Of a stretch of 64,000 bases of DNA, positions 10,590-21,599 are shown one piece after another. The notes beneath the pieces were generated by a model. The model saw only the letters and a program-made list of their open reading frames with translations. It was not told the DNA's origin and did no database searches. Numbering within the stretch: the stretch's first letter is position 1; every line of letters begins with the position of its first letter. The stretch spans positions 16,497,609-16,561,608 of the forward strand of contig NC_091369.1 in the NCBI RefSeq assembly GCF_038502225.1, given 5' to 3'. The position numbers were made by a program, and so were the translations under genes. Source of the DNA: Cherax quadricarinatus. Taxonomy: Eukaryota > Arthropoda > Malacostraca > Decapoda > Parastacidae.

Positions 10590-11400
10590 GCCACGAAATC
10601 TTGGTAGGAACGACGTACATAGATTTAGGGGGGCCAATTAGTAAACAGACCTTTCATACCATCGTCAACGTGGCAAGATATGTGTAGCCAACTCGGGCTT
10701 TTAACATATCGCAGAGATTTTTTTTTTTCGGGCATAAAACCGGACAGATTTCATAATTTGTCATGGTTTGGCCTTGATTAAAGCCTATTAATCGTAATGA
10801 ATTATGGACATGGCTTGGAGAGCAACTAATGCGATTGGAATTATATTTTTTATATTGTCATTGTGAAATTGTGGGTAAATTAGTTATGGGAGCAGCAACT
10901 CTAACTGTAGATAATAGAAAGGTCTAAAGATAGTTCATGATATGTAATGACGACAGCGCTTTGATAATGATGATGAGATATTATGAATAAAATATAATGA
11001 ACTCTTGTCAATGCTCGATAATAACTCACATGGAGACAGAAACCCATAAGATTGACTGGTCTGTAAACCTCGATCCCCTTCTGCGATCCTCTTCTGAGAA
11101 TCTATATTCGTGTGGATTATCATTGAGCGTAAAATATTTTGTATTAAGCAGTTAAAAGAGGAAATAGCTGTAACGCTTTTTCTAATTCATTGATCTCAAC
11201 TCACGAAGCTGATTTACTGGGCCAAAAAGCTGACTGCTAACATGTGTGAGGACAATGACAAGTTACAAAACAGGCTTTTATTGTGACAAGTTTTCGCTCT
11301 ACGCAGAGCGAAACGTTGTTGGATTAAAAGTTCGTTGTTCAACTTGTGTGTTTACGAACTTAATCCATTGTTACCGGAGCCTAATTTCAAGAAGTTGCCA
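10590..11400. other. Unassigned intronic sequence
   Basis: About 800 bp of AT-rich, apparently single-copy DNA between the snap-back element and the upstream Ig exon. No reading frame, splice-flanked exon or repeat was recognised. Confidence 0.5.
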
Positions 11401-11405
11401 TGTAC

Positions 11406-11541
11406 CTGTAAATAGGAGCCCCGAGGCCGTCCTTGTACCAGAGTACGAGAACAACACGGTCGCTAGCTTGTGCTGTGGCCACGTCGCACGGCATCTCCGC
11501 TCGACCTCCCTGAACCACGTCAGCAATGAATAGCGGCCCAG
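11406..11541 (-). CDS. Ig V-domain exon, first half (Sidestep-like receptor)
   Basis: A 136-bp exon on the minus strand, preceded by CTGTCACCTTTCAG and followed by a GTACAT donor. Only one frame is usable. It reads GPLFIADVVQGGRAEMPCDV (with the strand-B Cys), then DRVVLVLWYKDG (with the strand-C Trp), then APIY and the AG of a split Ser codon. That codon is completed by the first base of exon 4347-4552, giving SYDSRK. The two exons together form a full V-set domain with both disulfide Cys and the core Trp. The exon starts in phase 1, as expected after a signal-peptide exon, which was not found. LVLWYKDG...PIYSYD resembles the N-terminal Ig domain of arthropod Sidestep-family receptors, which guide motor axons. 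The fold is near certain; the family is likely but not searched. Confidence 0.82.
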
Positions 11542-11619
11542 CTGAAAGGTGACAGAAAAAGAAAATTTTTTAATCTATTGCATGTTTACTTAGATGTTAT
11601 TGCATTATTTTGATGGTTG

Positions 11620-11621
<2 letters not shown>

Positions 11622-11658
<37 letters not shown>

Positions 11659-13612
11659 CACCTATATGTGGTTGCAACTCCTACATCCGCCTAAGCGATG
11701 AACGCTTATGGATTCACTCTCTGCGGTCATCAAGAGCCTTACCTTACCTCTCCTTAAAGTTATGTATTGATCATGCCTCTACTATTCCACTGTCCAAGTT
11801 GTTCTACTTCCTAACTACTCTAAGACTGAAGAAATACCTCTTAACATCCTTGTAATTCATCTGTGTTTTCAACTTTCATATGTACCCTCGTGTTTCTACT
11901 TCCCAAATATCGAAAATTTGTCTTTGTCCACTCAGTTAATTCCTCTGAGTATTTTGTAAATTGTTATTGCATCACCAGTAGTCTTTTTTTCTCTCTTTAT
12001 AGGAGATGCTCGTTAGCTACGGGACTAGTCTCGTTGCAAACGTCTGTCCAGTTTCTTAATGTGCTTGACCAGGTGTGGGTTCCATACTAGTACTACATAC
12101 TCCAATATGGGCCTGGTATATGCCGTATACAGCGTCGTTTATGATGCCTTGCTTAAGTTTCCGAAAGGTAGTCTTAGATTTGCCAGACGCGCATTTGCTG
12201 CAGCAGCCATTCAGTTGATATTCACCTCAGGCGATATACTCAGCATACTATTCACCCCCAGGTCCTCCTTGAGCGAGATTCGCAGCCCTTGTCTTTCACC
12301 CTGACATCCTTCCCCCCATCCAGAGCATGTACTTTATGATTTTTTTTTCTTTTGCTGTGCCCATTTTTCAAAACTTTCTTTCCTTAATTCCACCTGTTTG
12401 TATTCTCCACATGAGTTTCACGTCTATGAACAGGGACATTTTTTACTCAATCACCTTCGTCTTCTCGTATACGTATACAGAAAACAGTGCCGGTTCTATT
12501 ATTCGCCCTAATATGGAACCTTGCAGAGCCTGCTAGTTACATTCACCTATCTGATGTCTCTTCTCTGACAATTACTCCTTACTTCTTTTTCTTAATGTAC
12601 TTTTACATCCTAGACTGTATATTCAATGTTATTCCAGCCTACCTCTTATATTCGGCCCCATTCTCCTGTGGGATACAGTATTAAATGTCTTTGCGTAGGA
12701 TAAAATAAAATTAAATCCACCCATCCCTCGCTTTCCTGTCTCAGATCTGTAACATTGTCTTGGTAACACCAGACAAGCCATCTCTTAACCCATGATAGTT
12801 AATATTTATGAGACCACGTCTCTCCAAGTGTTCTCACACTCTCCCTCTGATAACCTTCTCCATTATCTTGCACGGTATGCATGTCACAAAAATTTGTTTA
12901 TAGTTCAATGCTTCTTGACTCCTTTCTTGAGTATAGGTACTACATTTGCTGTCTTCCAGGTCTCTGGAAACTGTGACATATCCAGTGACTTTTCGTAGGT
13001 TGAGACATTGCTTCTGCTCCCTCTCGCCGAATCAGAAGTGACACTTTGTAATGTCCAATCGCCTTTCATGGAACAAGGTATATCGAAAGTTTCTCTATCT
13101 CTCATGTTGTGTGAATGGTGTTCAGTGCCGGTCATTTCACCCTGTTTCTTAGGCCTGTTGGTGTTTGCCTTTGTTTCCTCTGAAAAGACCTCTTTAATTA
13201 ACTAAATCGTATAATCAATGCTCCTTTGACTTCCTTGTTATTTTTCGCTAATTCTCCTTCCTTTTTCGGCCAAATTACCTAGTATTGTACTGTTGACTTT
13301 CTTCTGATGTAACTGTGGAGAAGTTTTGATTCAGACTTGGACCCTGCTTTATGTCATTCTCAAATTGTAACTCAGCTTTTTACATCACCTTCCATTATTT
13401 GTTTCTGGCGAAATGGCTATCTTCTTTGTTGTCGTATGTCCTTTGCTTTCTACAGTCTTTTCACGCATTTGTGATTCTCTTTCTTTCCTCTCTGCATCTC
13501 TGGTTGAACATAGCACTCTTACTGTCTTTGCTTTTTCCAAATCTCTTCTGAATAGGAAGTTCTCTGCATCTCGTCACTTTTCAACAAAGGGGTTCTATAA
13601 TTTCATCTGCAA
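11622..13612 (-). mobile_element. CR1-superfamily LINE, copy C (old, decayed)
   Basis: It begins at its 3' end with (GT)n (11622-11654) and TACTCACCTATATGTGG, and carries the family 3' UTR and ORF2 C-terminus in heavily mutated form. Alignable landmarks include the LEKxQ region near 12040, the RT core near 12420-12860, and NVVPILKKG (about 12905-12960). It is cut at about 13612, where the (GT)n tail of copy D begins. The frames contain many stops and indels, so it is older than copies D and E. Confidence 0.75.
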
Positions 13613-13616
13613 CTGC

Positions 13617-13617
<1 letters not shown>

Positions 13618-13687
<70 letters not shown>

Positions 13688-13770
13688 TGTGTGTGGGGAG
13701 GGGGGTGCTTGAGGGTGTGCGTTTGTGTCGGCGGGCTTGTGAGCGCGCGCGCGTGTGTGTGTATACTCAC
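13618..13770. repeat. (GT)n microsatellite at LINE 3' end
   Basis: (GT)n at 13618-13695, a G-rich break, then GCGCGCGTGTGTGTG to 13763 and TATACTCACCTAATTG. It abuts the 3' terminus of LINE copy D. Confidence 0.95.
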
Positions 13771-16130
13771 CTAATTGCGGTTGCAGGGGTCGAGAAATAG
13801 AGCCTGACCCCGCCTCTTCACTGGTCGCTACTAGGTCACTCTCTGCTCCAATAGCTTTATCATACCTTTTCGTAAAGCTATGTAAGGAACCTGCCTCCAC
13901 TACATCACTTTCCAAACTATTCCACTTCCTGACAAATTTATGAATGAAGAGGTACTTCTTAATATCCCTGTGACTCAATTGACTCAGTAACTTCTAATTG
14001 TGATCCCTTGTTGCTTTGTCCCATTTCTGGAACATCCTATCTCAGTCCACCTTGTCGATTCCTCTTAGTATTTTATATATCGTTATCATATCCCCCCTAA
14101 CTCTCCTGTCCTCCAGTGTCATCAGGTCGATTTCCCTTAACCTCTCCTCGTATGACATGCCCCTTAAGGCAAGGCTCCGGGACTAGTCTCGTTACAAATC
14201 TTTGCACTTTCTCTAATTTCCTGGCGTGTTTGGATAGGTGTTTGGTCTCGTTCTGGTCTTCCCGTTGTTTCTGTTGCTCTTGGATATCTCGTCTTCACCT
14301 TGCATTTTGTGGTCACGTATTCCATCATTTCATTTAATGTTTTTTTCCTCAAGTTCTCTTTCCCACTGAACCTTATGTAGGAAATTCCTCATACCTGTGT
14401 AGTTTGGCTTATGCTTCCTACTCATGTTGCTTCCCTCTCCACTTATAGCTATACAATGTATTCAGAGCTCAGGACCACTTGTTCTCTATCTCTGAGGGGC
14501 CTTTCGTATGAGATGTCCCCAATGTCTTAACAACTGAAGGTGAATATGAGGTCTAACGTTGCTGGTGCATCCTCTCCTCTCTCTCTGGTAGTGTCCCTAA
14601 CATGTTGATGCATGAGGGTTTCCAGTACCACATTTCTGGTACTCCGTATGGCTCCAGGTTTTCCAATTTCCTTGTAACTGAAGTCACCCACAATTAGTAA
14701 CTTTGCCCTGCCCTTGTGTGCCCTTCTGGCAACCTCAACCAGTGTATCAATCATTGCTCTGTTGCTCTCATCGTACTCGTCTTGGCCTCCTGCTATTCAG
14801 TGTCAGATTGTACATCACTGCAATCACATTCTTGGGACGCCCAGTCTGAAGTGTTATTACTATGTTGATCCTTGCTTCCCCTCTGTTCCCTCCTTCCAGC
14901 TCCTCAAAACTCCACTGATTTTGGATGAACAATGCAACTCCTCCTTCCTTTCTGTTCTGTCTTTATCTTTCCTCATGATCTGATATCCGGTTGGAAAGAG
15001 CGCACATATTATCATTCCCGTGAGCTTGATTTTCGTAAGTGCTATGATGTCTGTGGATGTTTCCATGGTTCTTTCATCCTATTCCTCACACTTATCCATT
15101 ATTCCATCTGTGTTTGTGTAGTATATACTTTCAGTTTCTTTTCCAGAACTGTATTCTGGAGTGTTTGTGATGGCTGGGGAAGTGACAGAAATGGCATTTT
15201 ACTAGGGGAGGCTGCTGTGTAGGTGGGGTTTGTGCTGGGGGTTGGGGTCTGTTGGTACAGAGTGTGGATTCTTTTGGGGTATTATTTTGGTGTCTAGAAT
15301 CGTCTCTGTTTCTTACCCCTTGCATCTTTGTATCCTCTTTCACAGTTTCTGTCATTCTGTATCAGTTGTGGCATTCCCACTTGTATATTGTTTCCTTTAT
15401 CCATGGTTTCTGCTGCAGGATCCTGTTTTGCACTGTTTCTGTCCTGAAAATCGGTTTGACTGGTCGATTTTTCTCCTCGAGAATCCCCCAAAATATATTA
15501 GCTCCGTCATGACCTCCTCTCTTGTTTGTTTGAAGATATGTTCAGTCTCTTTTATCTCTACCTGTCGTCTTTTATGTGTCCTCTCTTTGGCTCCTGAAGC
15601 CCATGGAAGAAACTGACCTCTCCTTACCCTCTTCCCATTGCTTCTCCCTCTGCATTCCAGGACCTGAATTAACCATCACCATTACTGCTTCCTTTATCAT
15701 GTCCTGGAACTCTCAGAGCCCTTATATCGCTTCTGCAGGGGACTTATCACCATCCCTACCTACAATCCCCTCACTGTTGTCTCTGTGCCCAATGGTATGC
15801 CACATTCTTTCCTTGACATTTCCTGGAGGGGACCTTTACATCGGTCCCCTCATTGGATAATGATATACCTGCTCCTGATCCCAAACTCCTTCTGTTCATT
15901 GGCTTTACATCCTGCTTCAAGTTTCTTGGTTAGTCTTCTAGTCTCTGTACCCTGACCTCTGCAGCTTCTGCCTGCAGATCCAAATTCTTACTCTCTGCAG
16001 CCATACTTTCCTCAGTTTTATGGGTAAGCTCTTCTATGTTCCTTTGCCTTTCTTCCATCCCTCTCCTTAGCTCTTCTATCCATTCTATTTTTCCAGACCA
16101 GTCTCCTCAGTTTCCCTGAATTTTCGTCCT
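13764..16130 (-). mobile_element. CR1-superfamily LINE, copy D (internal deletion)
   Basis: On the minus strand the 3' end and the ORF2 C-terminus (about 13595-14240; SHRDIKKYLFIHKFVRKWNS) are joined near 14238 directly to the endonuclease linker (NEMMEYVTTKC) and the endonuclease (about 14350-15160). The whole RT core is missing. Upstream are ORF1 remnants (15200-16100), including a charged, coiled-coil-like segment. All frames are interrupted. Confidence 0.75.
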
Positions 16131-16210
16131 ATTCTCTGGTGTCCTATTATTTTTTTTTGGTTCCATATGTCAGTTAACACAAAATGTGTACTTCGCTTGT
16201 GTATATGTGT

Positions 16211-16398
<188 letters not shown>

Positions 16399-16515
16399 TA
16401 TACATGTGTGTGTGTGTGTTTGTGCGCGTGTGTGTACTCACCTAGTTGTACTCACCTAGTTGAGGTTGCGGGGGTCGAGTCCGAGCTCCTGGCCCCGCCT
16501 CTTCACTGATCGCTA

Positions 16516-17229
16516 CTAGGTCACTTTCCCTGAGCCGTGAACTTTATCATACCTCTGCTTAAAGCTATGTATGGATCCTGCCTCCACTACATCGCTTCCC
16601 AAACTATTCCACTTGCTGACTACTCTGTGGCTGAATAAATACTTCCTAATATCCCTATGATTCATCTGTGTCTTCAGCTTCCAACTGTGTCCCCTTGTTA
16701 CTGTGTCCAATCTCTGGAACATCCTGTCTTTGTCCACCTTGTCAATTCCTCTCAGTATTTTGTATGTCGTTATCATGTCCCCCCTATCTCTCCTGTCCTC
16801 CAGTGTCGTCAGGTTGATTTCCCTTAACCTCTCCTCGTAGGACATACCTCTTAGCTCTGGGACTAGTCTTGTTGCAAACCTTTGCACTTTCTCTAGTTTC
16901 TTTACGTGCTTGGCTAGGTGTGGGTTCCAAACTGGTGCCGCATACTCCAATATGGGCCTAACGTACACGGTGTACAGGGTCCTGAATGATTCCTTATTAA
17001 GATGTCGGAATGCTGTTCTGAGGTTTGCTAGGCGCCCATATGCTGCAGCAGTTATTTGGTTGATGTGCGCTTCAGGAGATGTGCCTGGTGTTATACTCAC
17101 CCCAAGATCTTTTTCCTTGAGTGAGGTTTGTAGTCTCTGGCCCCTAGACTGTACTCCGTCTGCGGTCTTCTTTGCCCTTCCCCAATCTTCATGACTTTGC
17201 ACTTGGTGGGATTGAACTCCAGGAGCCAA
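16516..17229 (-). pseudogene. LINE ORF2 C-terminus, copy E
   Basis: A 237-residue frame continuing ORF2 after a frameshift: DLGVSITPGTSPEAHINQ, LYTVYVRPILEYAAPVWNPH, LEKVQRFATRLVPELRGMSY, EERLREINLTTLEDRRDRGD and the C-terminal [17 protein letters not shown]. This thumb and C-terminal region is typical of the CR1/L2/Rex1 superfamily. It overlaps the upstream frame at 17097-17229, where the reading frame changes. Confidence 0.88.
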
Positions 17230-18900
17230 TTGCTGGACCAGGTCTGCAGCCTGTCCAGACCCCTTTGTAGTTCTGCCTGGTCTTCGATCGAGTGAATTCT
17301 TCTCATCAACTTCACGTCATCTGCAAACAGGGACACCTTAGAGTCTATTCCTTCCGTCATGTCGTTCACAAATACCAGAAACAGCACTGGTCCTAGGACT
17401 GTCCCCTGTGGGACCCCGCTGGTCACAGGTGCCCACTCTGACACCTCGCCACGTACCATGACTCGCTGCTGTCTTCCTGACAAGTATTCCCTGATCCATT
17501 GTAGTGCCTTCCCTGTTATCCCTGCTTGGTCCTCCAGTTTTTGCACCAATCTCTTGTGTGGAACTGTGTCAAACGCCTTCTTGCAGTCCAAGAAAATGCA
17601 ATCCACCCACCCCTCTCTCTCTTGTCTTACTGCTGTCACCATATCATAGAACTCCAGTAGGTTTGTGACACAGGATTTCCCGTCCCTGAAACCATGTTGG
17701 CTGCTGTTGATGAGATCGTTGCTTTCTAGGTGTTCCACCACTCTTCTCCTGATAATCTTCTCCGCGATTTTGCATACTATACATGTCAGTGACACTGGTC
17801 TGTAGTTTAATGCTTCATGTCTGTCTCCTTTTTTAAAGATTGGGACTACATTTGCTGTCTTCCATGCCTCAGGCAATCTCCCTGTTTCGATAGATGTATT
17901 GAATATTGTTGTTAGGGGTACACATAGCGCCACTGCTCCCTCTCTCAATACCCATGGGGAGATGTTATCTGGCCCCATTGCCTTTGAGGTATCTAGCTCA
18001 CTCAGAAGCCTCTTCACTTCTTCTTCTGTTGTGTGCACTGTGTCCAGCACATGGTGGTGTGCCCCACCTCTCAGTCTTTCTGGAGCCCCTTCTGTCTCCT
18101 CTGTGAACACTTCTTTGAATCTCTTGTTGAGTTCCTCACATACTTCACGGTCATTTCTTGTTGTCTCTCCTCCTTCCTTCCTTAGCCTGATTACCTGGTC
18201 CTTGACTGTTGTTTTCCTCCTGATGTGGCTGTACAACAGTTTCGGGTCAGATTTGGCTTTCGCTGCTATGTCGTTTTCATATTGTCTTTGGGCCTCCCTT
18301 CTTATCTGTGCATATTCGTTTCTGGCTCTACGACTGCTCTCCTTATTCTCCTGGGTCCTTTGCCTTCTATATTTCTTCCATTCCCTAGCACACTTGGTTT
18401 TTGCCTCCCTGCACCTTTGGGTAAACCATGGGCTCATCCTGGCTTTTTCATTATTCCTGTTACCCTTGGGTATAAACCTCTCCTCAGCCTCCTTGCATTT
18501 TGTTGCTAAATATTCCATCATCTCATTAACTGGCTTCCCTGCCAGTTCTCTGTCCCACTGAACCCCGTTCAGGAAGTTCCTCATTCCTATGTAGTCCCCT
18601 TTCTTGTTGTTTGGCTTCATTCGTCCTGGCCTTCCTGCTTCTCCCTCCACTTGTAGCTCTACTGTGTACTCGAAGCTTAAAACCACATGGTCACTGGCCC
18701 CAAGGGGTCTTTTATATGTGATGTCCTCGATATCTGCACTACTCAAGGTGAATACTAAGTCCAGCCTTGCTGGTTCATCCTCTCCTCTCTCTCTTGTAGT
18801 GTCCCTTACGTGTTGGCACATGAAGTTTTCCAGTACCACCTCCATCATCTTAGCCCTCCATGTATCTTGGCCCCCATGTGGGTCCAAGTTCTCCCAATCG
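17097..18900 (-). pseudogene. LINE ORF2: endonuclease end, linker and RT, copy E
   Basis: One open frame of about 600 residues running up to the gap. In order: second half of the endonuclease (ARLDLVFTLSSADIEDI, GASDHVVLSFEY), the basic linker, then RT with NYRPVSLTCIVCK, FLDCKKAFDTVPH (motif A), SGVPQGTVLGPVLF (motif B) and SLFADDVKL (motif C, 17316-17327). All RT catalytic residues are intact. Known role: target-primed reverse transcription. The frameshift into the C-terminal frame and the gap at the 5' end are the only faults seen, so a close relative may be active elsewhere in the genome. Confidence 0.9.
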
Positions 18901-19000
18901 NNNNNNNNNNNNNNNNNNNNNNNNNNNNNNNNNNNNNNNNNNNNNNNNNNNNNNNNNNNNNNNNNNNNNNNNNNNNNNNNNNNNNNNNNNNNNNNNNNNN
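18901..19000. other. Assembly gap (100 N)
   Basis: Exactly 100 undetermined bases, the usual placeholder for a gap of unknown size. CR1-like copy E ends on one side and an unrelated I/Jockey-like LINE begins on the other, so the true join is not known. Confidence 0.99.
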
Positions 19001-19990
19001 AGAGCCTCAAGGAGATTTAGCCGACCATTGCAAGTTGTCTTTAACGAAGAAATGAAAGGTCTCCACGTCAGCCGGTGATCAAAGTGAAGACCTAGAAACC
19101 TGTCCATATCATGCCGGAATACGTGAACCGTATAAGTACAAGAGAGTATCCGGTTAAGTGGGCATCTAGGAAAAGTAGTGAATTGGGTTTTCATACTTGA
19201 AAGTTTAAAGCCATGAGAAGTGGTTCAATGGGAGACTCGGTCTATCACAACCATAAAGGAGGATGCTACTAATCGACAGTCAGTGCCCGAGTAAGCTATA
19301 GCGAATCATCAACATAAAATGATGACCAAATATGCGAAGGAAGAATGGAAGGTACGTCATTTATAGCTAAGAGAAAAAGAGTAGTGCTGAGGACACAACC
19401 TCGTGGGACTCCTTCGGCTTATACAAAGTCCGAGGAAAGCGAGGCGCCAATACGGACCCGAAAATGTCTATGGGACAAGAAAACAGCGATGAAGTTTGGT
19501 AGATTACCGCAGAGGCCTAAGGAGTGGGCTTGGGCTAGAATGTTATACCTCTAAGTGGTGTCATATGCCTTCTCTAGATAGAAAAAGGATGCTAGGACAC
19601 AGTGGTTGTTAGCAAAGGCATTTCGAATATACATATCGAAGTGCAGCAAGGGGTCTAAAGTAGAGCAGCCTTTGTGAAAGCCATATTGGCTAAGAACCAC
19701 ATCAGACGTCTATTCACCAGTCGTTCCATCATCTTGCAGACCACACTGGTCAGGGCAATGGGATGATAGTGAGAGGTGTGAAGCCCTGAAGTGCCCGGTT
19801 TGCAAAACGGTAGTACAATAGCTGATTTCCAGTGTTGTAGGAGAATCCCTCGCTCCCAAATTAGATTGAAAAGGCATAAAAGAATGGGAAGGGCCGTAGA
19901 ATGGAGATGGTGCAGCATACTGATGTGGATATCATCAGCTCCCAGTGCCGACGGCCGGCACATAGAAAGCATGGATTCTAATTCTAGAAG
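19001..19990 (-). pseudogene. I/Jockey-like LINE reverse transcriptase
   Basis: The frame 19972-19655 reads SALGADDIHISMLHHLHSTA, LFNLIWERGILLQHWKSAIV, then HPIALTSVVCKMMERLVNRR, the N-terminal RT motifs. The remainder (19655-19001) is in other frames. It contains a GVPRGCVLSTTLF-type motif B near 19390-19420, a YVDD-type motif C near 19300-19320, and FLGLHFDHRLTWRPFI near 19060-19120. There is no intact frame through the catalytic core. Confidence 0.75.
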
Positions 19991-20209
19991 AGTAAAAGGT
20001 ATGTTATACGGCTACAATCCATTGGAGGAGAAATTTAAGGGTAATTGCTCTTTGGTAGGTTTAGATGCAAGAAATGAGGTCCGTATCTCCCGAGGTGAAG
20101 CCCTCAGGAGATACGGACAAGATAGTTACCGATTTCTGTGGCAACTTCTAAAGGTTCGGCGACATCAACTGAAGCAACCCGCAAAACGGGAGCTAGGTCT
20201 TGAGTGTAC

Positions 20210-21290
20210 TTACCAAACAATTTCTGCACCTTTTTTCCAAATCACGCATATAGAGAAAGACGAGGTAATGGTAGACATGTAGTCTTGCCAACAAGCGCAT
20301 TTAGCATCGTGTATGACGCGGCGAGCAACTGTCCTTGGCTGCTTAAAATCTAACAGACGCTCCACGGTACGGTTATTTCGATAAAGGCCCCATGCAGCAC
20401 GTTTTAAATGCACCGAGTGGGCGCATGTAAGAGACCACCAAGGTATGCATGTTTGAGAATACCTACCTGAGGTTTGGGTGATAGAACGAGTCGCCATAGT
20501 TAGGACTAAGGTCGAAAATTGATATGCCAGTTCATCAATAGACGACGAAAGGGGGTCCTTGCAAGAGGTGCTAAGATGGGAGTACAAGTCCCAATCTGCT
20601 CGAGCAAATTGCCAACGAGGGTTACGAAATGGTCGGGTATGTGTCGTTGAAGTAAGAAGGATAGGAAAGTGATTATTATCATGCAAATCTGGAAGAACAG
20701 ACCACGTGAAATCAAGTGCAATGGGCGAGGAACAGATAGAAAGATCAGTGCAGGAGAGAGACTGAGTATGAGAGTCAAAATGGGTAAGAGCGCCTGTATT
20801 TAAAACATGAAGAGGATGAGAAGCGAGAAGAGTCTCCAACTGATCACCACGAGAGTCACAGAGGGACCCTCCCCACAGGAGATGGTGAGCATTAAAATCA
20901 CCCTACAACAAGATGGGCGGCAGTAGAGAAGAAATTAAAAACACGATATCGGAGATACAGAATACATGGGAGGGAGAAATATAAAGAGAGCAAACTGTAA
21001 ACCATCTGCATAAATAAATCCTAGCTGCAGTATAATGAACAAATAAAAACTTGTTGATACAGAATGTCAATGCACAAATGAAGCGCAATTTCATTAAATG
21101 ATTCGTCAGGTAAAGGATCTGAAGAACGAAACAGCATGTAGCCCGAAACAGAGCGAATGACAGCAGAACGAATTTTGGGCTCTTGCAACCCAACACATAC
21201 TGGGGACAACTGGGAGAGCAACACTTGGAGTTCTCGATTGCCCCTAAGGCCACGAATATTCCATTGTAAAATTAACTTTATGTACAGAAA
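20210..21290 (-). pseudogene. I/Jockey-like LINE endonuclease and linker
   Basis: Near 21290-21130 the minus strand reads a WNIRGLRGNREL-type endonuclease start, then LSPVCVGLQEPKI (catalytic Glu). A GDFNAHHLLWG-type motif lies near 20905-20870. The frame 20839-20210 continues with LTHFDSHTQSLSCTDLSICS and SVLPDLHDNNHFPIL, then the linker FARADWDLYSHLSTS. The frame changes near 20860 and 21020. Confidence 0.75.
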
Positions 21291-21599
21291 AAAATTGGCA
21301 ACAATAAGAAACGATAAAACCTATGGGCTTTTAGGATCTGTAAAGTCAACGTGTGGGGTAACAGTAAGCGTGTAAGCAAGGAAGAATGTGAATGTTGCGG
21401 AGGAATAGATTGTTGCGAGGGTCGTAAAAATAGAAGGGGTAGAAGGAGTCACGTTGGTGTCCATCATGAGTGTCGTCTCTGCAAAATAGCTGGGGATAGT
21501 GCCTAACGTCTCTGTTGTTAAGGAAGCCGACGATGCCATGATGTCAGAGACAGGAGAGTCATTGCAAGGAAAGGTTGGAGTAACTACTGAGGCAACTAT

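Larger units (their letters stand above)
16433..18900 (-). mobile_element. CR1-superfamily LINE, copy E (best preserved)
   Basis: The most complete copy: 3' UTR with a doubled CTCACCTAGTTGTA end (16436-16462), ORF2 C-terminus, RT, linker and the second half of the endonuclease. It is cut by the assembly gap. Only one clear frameshift (about 17130-17150) separates the two ORF2 frames. It is the reference for reading the other copies in this window. Confidence 0.9.

Noticed and set aside
17899..18561. Plus-strand 220-residue frame
   Set aside because: Antisense shadow of the intact LINE ORF2 frame; hydrophobic because it mirrors charged codons.
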